From Olavius algarvensis Delta 4 endosymbiont (GTDB taxonomy: Bacteria; Desulfobacterota; Desulfobacteria; Desulfobacterales; CAJINA01): a DNA stretch of 64,000 bases. The stretch is taken from positions 124,001-188,000 of the forward strand of contig CAJINA010000157.1 in NCBI GenBank assembly GCA_905176665.1, given 5' to 3'. Made by a program: the position numbers and the translations under genes. Positions 17,495 to 24,121 of the stretch are shown piece after piece. Every line of letters starts with the position of its first letter. The stretch's first letter is position 1. The notes under the pieces are model-generated. The model made no database searches. It was not told the DNA's origin and worked only from the letters and a program-made list of their open reading frames with translations.

Positions 17495-17850
17495 CAGAAA
17501 GTCAATGTGTTGGCGCCGTCGCACAGTTCAAACAACTTGGGTGCACCGGCAAACTGGATTTTTTCATAAATATCTGCTTCGCCAACCTGGCGAGCTTCGG
17601 CACAAGGGATTCAGAGAAATATGGGTACGTCGGTGTCAATTAGATAAAACAGATGGCCGGAGGCTTCGTCACCGGTAGGGGCTACCACGTTGTCTATGAT
17701 ACCTTTTTTGGCCAGGGTTACGGCATCGTCCGTCAGGAACAGGCTGACCTCATGGCCCTGTTCCTTGGCGGCTTTGGCAAGTTGAAACGAGCGTGTCACC
17801 CGGGTCGGGTCTTCAATACCGCGGGTCAGAACGAAAACGAATTTTTGCAC
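17494..17850 (-). CDS. DsrE-family protein with in-frame UGA, probable selenoprotein (UxxC)
   Basis: 118 residues if UGA is decoded. GTG start at 17850 with AAGGAGG upstream. The N-terminal 79 residues are a DsrE/DsrF-like fold (MQKFVFVLTRGIEDPTRVTR; GHEVSLFLTDDAVTLAKKGI). A TGA at 17613-17611 would end it, but the same frame continues IPCAEARQVGEADIYEKIQF and on to a TGA at 17496-17494. The relatives I know have C-T/I-P-C at this point, so UGA sits on the first Cys of a CxxC redox pair. A hairpin follows 15 bases later (17595-17576, loop GGU), as expected of a bacterial SECIS. DsrE-like selenoproteins have been predicted before in deltaproteobacteria. Otherwise it is a nonsense-truncated gene. 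Confidence 0.75.
17576..17595 (-). promoter_or_regulatory. Candidate bacterial SECIS hairpin
   Basis: Minus strand GCTCGCCA (17595-17588) pairs with TGGCGAAGC (17584-17576): eight base pairs with one bulged A and a loop GGT. The loop starts 23 bases after the UGA, within the range for SelB-recruiting hairpins, and carries Gs in the loop. The hairpin lies inside the coding sequence, as in bacteria. Confidence 0.6.
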
Positions 17851-17979
17851 GGTGAACCCTCCTTGTGTTGAGATTTTAGAGGCATCTATAGTAGCAGATT
17901 TATGCGGGAGGCAAAACCCTATTTAGCAAGCTTTACGTATCCAGACAGCCTTTGCAATGCAATCTGTTTGTATTTGGTT

Positions 17980-19158
17980 TCAGGCGGAGGCAGCGATTGA
18001 TTCAGGGGTGATTGTTGTGGCGTGGCCATTAAATCGGTTCTTCTTCAGGACAGAAATCGTGTCACGGTTCACATGCATGCCTAGACCGGTTCCCTTCATT
18101 GGTACGGCCGTACCGCCCGAGCGCAGCCAGGTAACCCCCGTGACCATTTCGAATCCCTTCACAGATTTGGCGTACACTGCTTCGCGGTTGACGGCATCCC
18201 GGCAGAGCAGATTGAATATGTGCCCGGCAGAAGAGAGGATGCAGGAACCTGCGGTATGGCAACTTATCTGGTAATCACATTCATTCTGTCGCAGGTAGTT
18301 GACCAGCTGCAAGGAGCGGTGAAATCCGCCGTTGCGTGAAAGCTGGATACTGAAGGCGTCGTGCAGGCCGGCGGAGACAATCTGCTGCGCATCATCAATT
18401 GTGAGCGCGGATTGCCCGGCAATCAATTTGATACCCATTGGTTTCAAGGTGCCGGCCACTTTCGTAAGGCCCTTTTTCGCAACGGGCATCAGGTCTTCAA
18501 TGGCGCGGACGGGAAACCTTTCCAGCAGGGGCATGTGGGCCTGGGTGATCTCAGCGTTCCAACCGAGGCCGGGATCGAGGCTGAATGTACAGTGGTTATC
18601 GAATATGTTCGTAATAGTCTCGAGGCGATTGAGTGTTTTTTTAGGGTCGACCCCGACTCCGAGACGTACTTGCCGGATGCCCAGTTTGTTCGCCGCGCGG
18701 CCAAAGGCAACCGTCTGGCGTTTACTGAGTCCGCTGGGAATCGCGGCCGTATAGTTGATGAAGGTGGTGTAGTGATGACTGGGGAAATAGGCGGACAAGG
18801 GCTTGTCCTGTTTGCGCCCCAGAATATCCAACAGGGCAGTTTCAATGGCGCAAACCACAGGGTTCAGGCTGGCCAGCGGCGGCAGGCTTTCGATATAGGC
18901 TTTGATTTCGTAAATGCTGCTCAGGTTCCAGGGGAACGAATTGACTGAAAGAAAGGCCGCGGCCGCTTTGATCCAGTCCTCCAGGAAGATCTGCTTTTGA
19001 GGCGGCAGACAGCCTTCACCGTATCCGCTGAACCTGTTTTTTGCGTCGTTGATCTCAATGACGATGTTTGTGAAACTAACCGGAGAGTGGTTTTGGTTGG
19101 CGGATCGCAGTCGGGGGGGAATCCGAACAGGATAGATTTTAATTACGCCGATTTTCAT
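17980..19158 (-). CDS. Enolase-superfamily protein (dipeptide epimerase/muconate cycloisomerase-like)
   Basis: 392 residues; ATG at 19158, overlapping the histidine kinase end by 20 bases. The N-terminal capping domain is followed by a (beta/alpha)7 barrel. The usual KxK acid/base motif reads IRQVRLGVGVDP, that is R in place of K. The first metal site is SLDPGLGWNAE, the second IEDLMP, and the third DES-type position is AGQSA. Catalytic residues are therefore partly changed, so it may have an altered reaction or be a non-catalytic member. The C-terminal GGTAVPMKGTGLGMHVN resembles the end of cycloisomerases. Co-transcribed with the sensor kinase; substrate not deducible. Confidence 0.75.
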   Translation of the reverse strand: MKIGVIKIYPVRIPPRLRSANQNHSPVSFTNIVIEINDAKNRFSGYGEGCLPPQKQIFLEDWIKAAAAFLSVNSFPWNLSSIYEIKAYIESLPPLASLNPVVCAIETALLDILGRKQDKPLSAYFPSHHYTTFINYTAAIPSGLSKRQTVAFGRAANKLGIRQVRLGVGVDPKKTLNRLETITNIFDNHCTFSLDPGLGWNAEITQAHMPLLERFPVRAIEDLMPVAKKGLTKVAGTLKPMGIKLIAGQSALTIDDAQQIVSAGLHDAFSIQLSRNGGFHRSLQLVNYLRQNECDYQISCHTAGSCILSSAGHIFNLLCRDAVNREAVYAKSVKGFEMVTGVTWLRSGGTAVPMKGTGLGMHVNRDTISVLKKNRFNGHATTITPESIAASA

Positions 19159-21124
19159 GCTTTTCTGGGATCAGGATTTTAAATGACGCTCCACCGGCAT
19201 AGTCCCGGTTAATCTCGATGCTGCCTTCGTGAGCCTGGACATTCTGGTGGGCGATAAACAAGCCCAGGCCGGTACCTTTGTGGAGTTTGCTTTTGTGCTT
19301 GGTGGAAAAATAGGGATCAAAAATCTTCTCTTCTATTTCAGCCGGGATGCCCGGCCCATTATCACGGATTTCAATCTCAATTTGACGATGGCCGTTATTC
19401 TTTCCAGACAGTGACGTCAGGACAGAGGCCGCCCCTTCATCAGGCGTGGTCTCGACGGCATTGGTCAGAATATTGAGTATGGTTTGCTTCATTTTCTTCT
19501 CGTCCAGGGTTACCGGTCCAATTTCCCCGGAAAGAAACGTGGTGACCGATATACGGCGAGCTTTGCTCTGGGGGGAGATCAGCAGCACCATCTTTTCGAT
19601 CAGGCCATGCAGGTCGGTCGGTTCGAAATGGGACTCCTCAGTATTGACCAGATCCAGTAATTCAATAATTAGGCCGTTTACTCGTTCGGTTTCTTCAAGT
19701 GCTATTTTGTGAAAGGTCTCTCTGAACTCTGCATCATCAAACTTTTCCGGAAGCATTTGGATAAATGTCCGGATAGCAGTCATGGGGTTTTTTATTTCAT
19801 GGGCCAGGCGCGCGGCCACATTTCCCAAGAAGGAAAATTTTTCGACCCTGCTCAGGAGTAGGTTAGACTTTTTTAAAGCCTGCATCTGATCGCTGAGCTT
19901 GCTGTAAAGTCGCGCATTCTTGATGGCAATAGCGATCTGGGGCGCAAAGATATCCAGGGTGTTTCTGGTTTCCTGGGAGATGCCGTCTTTTTCAAAACTG
20001 TCGGTTACGATTAGTCCGATTACCCGGGTGCCGGTTACCAGCGGGGCAGCATACAATGAGGCCGGGTGGTCCAGGGCGGCCAGGAGGGCATCATCGGCCA
20101 GGTCGGAGTCCAGGATTTCCGGCAGGTAGCGGGCCTTCCCGAAACCAATTACTGTAGCAAGCAGATGGTTCTCACTGTTCAGGCCGACCCGGTATTGCCT
20201 GATCGGCAACGGTGGTTCCGGATCGAAGCCTGTGCCGTGGTAGTACGCGAGGGTATTGTCAGTGTTGTCGATCAGCAGGATAATCGCCCGATTGATTTTA
20301 CAGGCACTGGACAAAAGGCGCATGATCACGGTCAATAATTCGTCCAGGTCCAGAATCGACAAGATAGCCTTGCCGGTTTCCTGGATCGCCTCGATTTGGG
20401 CGATCTTCTTGTTAAGCGCGCTGTTCAGGCGCCGCGTCTCTTCATATTTCAGTTCGATCTGCTCCCGGTTCTTTTCCAGCTCGGTGATGATTTCACCGTG
20501 GGCATAATTGTTGGTCAGCAGGCGGTCGAAGAACGCAAAAAAGCGATTTTTTTCAGACCAGTCCAGCTTGTACTCGCAAAAATCGGCCCCCTCAAAAAAA
20601 CAGCACGGTTCCTGCAGATTAATTTTAGAGCCTTTCCAGATCTGCGGCATGAACGTGAAAATGCCCTGGTTGTAGATGCAGTTGTCCCGCGTTACGGCCA
20701 TGTCCGGGTTCCAGTGGAGTCGAATGGCAGCCACATTGTGCTTGAGGGAGACTATCTCCAGCCGCTTATTGCGGCTGCATTGTTCGTTCACGCCGTGAAA
20801 GGCGATCAGGGCTTCCCGGGTGGAAAGGGAGGCCTTCAACAGGATTTGCTGACTCAGTCCCAATGAAGATTCCTGGACGGCATATTTGCCTATTTTAAAG
20901 GCGATAAAGGGATCACAAAACAATTCGCGGGCGCGGCGGAACATTTCAGCCAGGATGCGGCATGAAATCCAGTTGTTTTGATCTGAGAGGTAGTTCTCGG
21001 GCTTGACCATCATGTTTATTTCCGGGTCGAGGTTCTCGATCAACGGTTCAACCGATCCATGGTTGTGGCGGCGGACGTAACCGAGGACAGCCTTTGAATT
21101 TATGCAACTGGTCTCTTTTTTCAT
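19139..21124 (-). CDS. Sensor histidine kinase with V4R-like and GAF domains
   Basis: 661 residues, no membrane helix, so probably cytosolic. Residues ~1-195 form a V4R/heme-NO-like small-molecule domain ending in the Cys-bearing CCFFEGADFCEYKLDW. A coiled coil spans ~205-250, GAF ~255-405, HisKA ~420-490 with the phosphorylated His442 in RLAHEIKNPM, and the ATPase domain ~530-655 with DNGPGIP and GTGLGLF boxes. No receiver domain. It faces the NtrC-type regulator at 21565 across a shared control region, so the two probably form a two-component pair. The signal is unknown; the Cys-rich V4R-like part may bind a ligand or metal. Confidence 0.85.
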   Translation of the reverse strand: MKKETSCINSKAVLGYVRRHNHGSVEPLIENLDPEINMMVKPENYLSDQNNWISCRILAEMFRRARELFCDPFIAFKIGKYAVQESSLGLSQQILLKASLSTREALIAFHGVNEQCSRNKRLEIVSLKHNVAAIRLHWNPDMAVTRDNCIYNQGIFTFMPQIWKGSKINLQEPCCFFEGADFCEYKLDWSEKNRFFAFFDRLLTNNYAHGEIITELEKNREQIELKYEETRRLNSALNKKIAQIEAIQETGKAILSILDLDELLTVIMRLLSSACKINRAIILLIDNTDNTLAYYHGTGFDPEPPLPIRQYRVGLNSENHLLATVIGFGKARYLPEILDSDLADDALLAALDHPASLYAAPLVTGTRVIGLIVTDSFEKDGISQETRNTLDIFAPQIAIAIKNARLYSKLSDQMQALKKSNLLLSRVEKFSFLGNVAARLAHEIKNPMTAIRTFIQMLPEKFDDAEFRETFHKIALEETERVNGLIIELLDLVNTEESHFEPTDLHGLIEKMVLLISPQSKARRISVTTFLSGEIGPVTLDEKKMKQTILNILTNAVETTPDEGAASVLTSLSGKNNGHRQIEIEIRDNGPGIPAEIEEKIFDPYFSTKHKSKLHKGTGLGLFIAHQNVQAHEGSIEINRDYAGGASFKILIPEKHENRRN

Positions 21125-21267
21125 GATTTTTTGCCTTTTCGAATCTTCGGCTGCATTTCAGCCAATTCAATTTGTATGCCATCGCGCGGCTGGGCCTGTG
21201 GTGGTTCGATCGGCGGGTTTTGCTGTCGATGGTAACTGCCTGTCATCATAGGACCCGGGAGATTCAT
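21121..21267 (-). CDS. Possible small protein ahead of the histidine kinase
   Basis: 48 codons from an ATG at 21267. Its TGA (21123-21121) overlaps the kinase ATG as ATGA, which favours a real coupled gene. The product is short, Pro-rich in the middle (QQNPPIEPPQAQPRDGIQIE) and basic at the end (KIRKGKKS). No ribosome-binding site is clear at this or the earlier ATGs, and no family is recognised. Low confidence. Confidence 0.3.
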   Translation of the reverse strand: MNLPGPMMTGSYHRQQNPPIEPPQAQPRDGIQIELAEMQPKIRKGKKS

Positions 21268-21335
21268 TGACGGTCTGGCTACTGGCTGCCCAGAGGATCT
21301 GCGGCGCCATGTGACAGCTGGATAGCAATGTGCTT

Positions 21336-21375
21336 TGCACAGAAAATTGTGCATGGGCGCACAGAAAATTGTGCA
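21336..21375. promoter_or_regulatory. Two tandem GCACAGAAAATTGTGCA dyads (candidate NtrC-type enhancer)
   Basis: TGCACAGAAAATTGTGCA at 21336-21353 is repeated, with only the first base changed, at 21358-21375. Each is a dyad with TGCAC/GTGCA half-sites and the centres are 22 bases apart, two helical turns. They lie between the divergent kinase and regulator genes. NtrC itself binds TGCAC-N7-GTGCA; here the gap is eight. Likely operators of the local regulator. Confidence 0.6.
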
Positions 21376-21564
21376 TGATTTTTAGCTTGGATGTCGGGCC
21401 AGACAAAATTTGAATTTTTGATATTGCCATTGTTTAAGAAATTTGTCAAAAAAACGGGTTATCGGTTTTTCATCGGGCGCTGGGAAGCATTTTTAGTGGT
21501 GGGCAGACACGCAATCTGAGGCTATCTCCCGACAGATAGCAGCATGCGAAAAGGCGCTGGCATT

Positions 21565-22914
21565 ATGAACAACTCAACAATTCTGATCGTGGACGATGAA
21601 CCTGGTGTGCGGCATTCCTTCAACATGGTTTTGAAGGAGGATTACCGGCTCTTTTTCGCCGAAAACGGCGCCGCGGCCCTGGATGTCTTCAAGCAAAAAC
21701 ATGTGGATCTAGTCCTGCTCGACATCTTGCTGCCGGACCAGGACGGCCTCGTGCTCCTGAAAGAGTTGAAAGAGAGCGAACCGGAAACCGAAATCATCAT
21801 GGTCTCGGCCCTGAAAGAGATATCCTCTGCCGTGCGGGCCATGAAACTCGGCGCTTTTGACTATATCACCAAACCATTTGAAGTCGACGAACTGCTCTCC
21901 GTCGTCAAAAGAGCCCTGGAAAGAAAGAAGCTGCAGAAGGAGATCGTCTACCTGCGGGAAGAATTGGAGCGGGTCCAACCTTTTGAAGCCATGGTCGGGC
22001 ATTCCGCGCAAATGAAAGCCGTTTTCAATCTGATTTCACGGGTGGCCCAGGCCCAGGGACCGGGGGCGATCTTGGTCCAGGGCGAAAGCGGAACAGGCAA
22101 GGAGCTGGTGGCCCGGGCTATCCACAATCGCAGCCAGCGCTCGGACCAGCCCTTTGTGGTGACTAACTGTGCAGCGATTCCGGCCACCCTCATGGAAAGC
22201 GAGCTGTTCGGTTATTCCAAGGGGGCCTTTACCGGTGCCCTGGAAAATCGCAGCGGCAAATTGGAAATGGCCGATGAAGGGACGCTCTTTTTGGATGACA
22301 TCGATTTGCTGGATATCAATATGCAGGCCCGGCTGCTCAGGGTGCTCCAGGAAAAGGAGTACGAAAAAGTAGGCAGCGACCGGGTCGTCAATGTCGATAT
22401 CAAGTTTATCGCCGCTTCCAACAAGGATCTGCGGCAACTGGTTACCAAAGGAAAATTTCGGGAGGACCTGTTTTATCGTTTGAATGTATTTCCCATCGAA
22501 TTGCCGCCCCTGCGGGAAAGAAAAGAGGATATTCCCGAATTACTCGATTACTTCTTAAGTCAGAACCGCAAGAGCAATGGTCTGCCGTCCAAATCTTTCA
22601 CCGAGAAAGCTGTTCAGGCCTTGATGGACTATGACTGGCCCGGCAATGTCCGGGAGTTGGAAAACTTCGTGGAGCGGCTTTTCATCGTTTCGCAGGGCAC
22701 AGTGATTCGACAGGAGGATGTGCTGCCCCTGCAGCGGCGCAATACCCGTCGAGAAAACCAGACCCTGAAAAAGGCTGTGGCCGATTTCGAAAGGCAGCAC
22801 ATCAAAGCGGTGCTGCACTCCGTCGATGGACGGCGGGGCGAGGCAGCCAAAATTCTGGGTATTCATCGGAATACCCTGACGGCCAAAATTAATGATCTGG
22901 AGATTGTTGTTTAG
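21565..22914 (+). CDS. Sigma54-dependent response regulator (NtrC/AtoC type)
   Basis: 449 residues. The frame opens at 21544, but the ATG at 21565 has AAAAGGCG upstream and begins directly with the receiver fold (NSTILIVDDEPGVRHSF; phosphate acceptor Asp53 in LVLLDILLP). The central AAA+ domain has Walker A GESGTGKE, the sigma54-contact loop GYSKGAFTGALE, Walker B LFLDDIDLLD and the arginine finger region FREDLFYRLNVFPIELPPLR. The C-terminal Fis-type helix-turn-helix reads DGRRGEAAKILGIHRNTLTA. It activates sigma54 promoters after phosphorylation, probably by the divergent kinase. Its TAG stop is the first codon of palindromic element C. Confidence 0.92.
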   Translation: MNNSTILIVDDEPGVRHSFNMVLKEDYRLFFAENGAAALDVFKQKHVDLVLLDILLPDQDGLVLLKELKESEPETEIIMVSALKEISSAVRAMKLGAFDYITKPFEVDELLSVVKRALERKKLQKEIVYLREELERVQPFEAMVGHSAQMKAVFNLISRVAQAQGPGAILVQGESGTGKELVARAIHNRSQRSDQPFVVTNCAAIPATLMESELFGYSKGAFTGALENRSGKLEMADEGTLFLDDIDLLDINMQARLLRVLQEKEYEKVGSDRVVNVDIKFIAASNKDLRQLVTKGKFREDLFYRLNVFPIELPPLRERKEDIPELLDYFLSQNRKSNGLPSKSFTEKAVQALMDYDWPGNVRELENFVERLFIVSQGTVIRQEDVLPLQRRNTRRENQTLKKAVADFERQHIKAVLHSVDGRRGEAAKILGIHRNTLTAKINDLEIVV

Positions 22915-23148
22915 AACCCATCTCAAAAAAGTCTTCTTGTCCGGCATAGCCTGCGGCGACGATGGATTGGCCCAAACTTCGGCCTGCGCTTAAGCTACGG
23001 CAGATACATTTTGTTGGGTGCTCGGAATGAATCCTCGAAATACCCGATGTATTCACCACGATGGGCATTGGCTTCGCTGGCACCTCCGGTTTATTCCTCA
23101 CGGCCGCCTTGATTTTGAACCGAAATCCGTTTTTTGAGATAGGTTCTA
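22912..23148 (+). repeat. Palindromic intergenic element, family I, copy C
   Basis: Terminal inverted repeat TAGAACCCATCTCAAAAAA at 22912 and its near complement ending TAGGTTCTA at 23148. This is the longest copy (237 bp), with extra DNA before TTGGGTGCTCGG and AATCCTCGAAATAC. The first three bases are the TAG stop of the response-regulator gene. Confidence 0.8.
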
Positions 23149-23241
23149 GGCGCTCTTGCGTGCTTTTTCAGGAATGAGCTGGTATTCTTGGCGAAATGTT
23201 GTATCCTTGCGGTTCCCCGCCCCAAAAACTGGAGAAATAGC

Positions 23242-23727
23242 ATGAAAAAGAAAAATCTTTTCTATTGCCTGGTTATAGTTGGCGCCCTTGGCTTCCTGAT
23301 GCCGCTATCTATTCAAGCAGGCCAGCACCGTGGTCTTTCAGACGGGCAAACGCTGTACGTGCCCGCTTACTCGCATATCTACAGCGGTGCCCGCGACCGG
23401 GCCTATCTGCTGACCATAACGCTAAGCATTCGCAATATTGATCCGGAGAACGCGGTTACCATTACCCGGGTTAATTATTACGAAACCCAGGGCAAGCTGC
23501 TTAAAAAACACATCGACAAGCCAAAGGTTTTAAAACCTCTGGAATCCATTCGCTATATCATCCCGGAAAGTGACAAAAGCGGCGGATCAGGCGCCAATTT
23601 CATGGTGGATTGGAAATCTGACAAACCGGTGAACCCACCCATAGTGGAAGCTGTTATGATCGGGACCCGATCCCAGCAGGGGATATCCTTTACGTCGCGG
23701 GGCCGGGTCATCATTCCCGCCGAATAG
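23242..23727 (+). CDS. DUF3124 secreted protein
   Basis: 161 residues. The ATG at 23242 has TGGAG upstream and begins a signal peptide (MKKKNLFYCLVIVGALGFLM, ending SIQA). The mature part matches the DUF3124 pattern: GQTLYVPAYSHIYSGARDRA, TITLSIRNIDPENAVTITRV, NYYETQGKLLK, then ESIRYIIPESDKSGGSGANF and GTRSQQGISFTSRG. The fold is probably an all-beta periplasmic domain. Function unknown. It is a single gene flanked by two palindromic elements (C before, D after); its TAG stop forms the end of element D. Confidence 0.8.
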   Translation: MKKKNLFYCLVIVGALGFLMPLSIQAGQHRGLSDGQTLYVPAYSHIYSGARDRAYLLTITLSIRNIDPENAVTITRVNYYETQGKLLKKHIDKPKVLKPLESIRYIIPESDKSGGSGANFMVDWKSDKPVNPPIVEAVMIGTRSQQGISFTSRGRVIIPAE

Positions 23728-23870
23728 AAGCCATCTTAAAAAAGCCTTTTGGTCCAATCTCGGCGTTGGGCGCGAATATCAAATCCTCGAAATACAATAT
23801 GTATTCCTCCGGTTTGATATACGCGGCCGCCTTGACCTTGAACCAAAATCCATTTTTAAGATGGCCTCTA
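23725..23870 (+). repeat. Palindromic intergenic element, family I, copy D
   Basis: Terminal inverted repeat TAGAAGCCATCTTAAAAA (23725) and TTTTTAAGATGGCCTCTA (to 23870), one mismatch. The interior has CCTTTTGGTCCAATCTCGG, CGTTGGGCGCGAA, AAATCCTCGAAATAC, TGTATTCCTCCGGTTTGATA and CGCGGCCGCCTTGACC. It begins with the TAG stop codon of the DUF3124 gene. Confidence 0.85.
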
Positions 23871-23910
23871 TAATGTCTATGTGGATTTTACCTTGAATAG
23901 CATAAAGAAA

Positions 23911-23951
23911 GCCCGGTACCAAGGATAGGAATCTCAACCCCGGCACCGGGC
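23911..23951. repeat. Short hairpin between elements D and F
   Basis: Arms GCCCGGTACC (23911-23920) and GGCACCGGGC (23942-23951), one mismatch, 21-base loop. It lies between convergent genes and may add to termination; there is no clear T-run. Confidence 0.4.
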
Positions 23952-23974
23952 CAAAAGGTACCGCTTTTCATTTC

Positions 23975-24121
23975 TGTGTCCGTTCACAGGTGGTAGGTTT
24001 TGGTTCAGGGCAAGGCTTGAACGATTTTTAAACCGCAGGCATAGCAGACGCTATTCCGAGGATTTGAAAAGAGTGAAAACGCTGCCCTGGGCCAAAAGAT
24101 GCCGCCTGTGGACGGACACTA
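23975..24121 (-). repeat. Palindromic intergenic element, family I, copy F
   Basis: On the minus strand it starts TAGTGTCCGTCCACAGGCGG, matched by GTGTCCGTTCACAGGTGG at the other end. The interior carries CTTTTGGCCCAGGGCAGCG, AAATCCTCGGAATAGCGTC and GTTCAAGCCTTGCCC. The terminal sequence is quite different from other copies, yet its two ends still match each other. The first three bases are the TAG stop of the aconitase gene. Confidence 0.75.

Noticed and set aside
21125-21564. Sigma54 (-24/-12) promoter between kinase and regulator
   Set aside because: Several GG...GC pairs were examined on both strands, but none has the ten-base spacing with TGGCAC/TTGC character.
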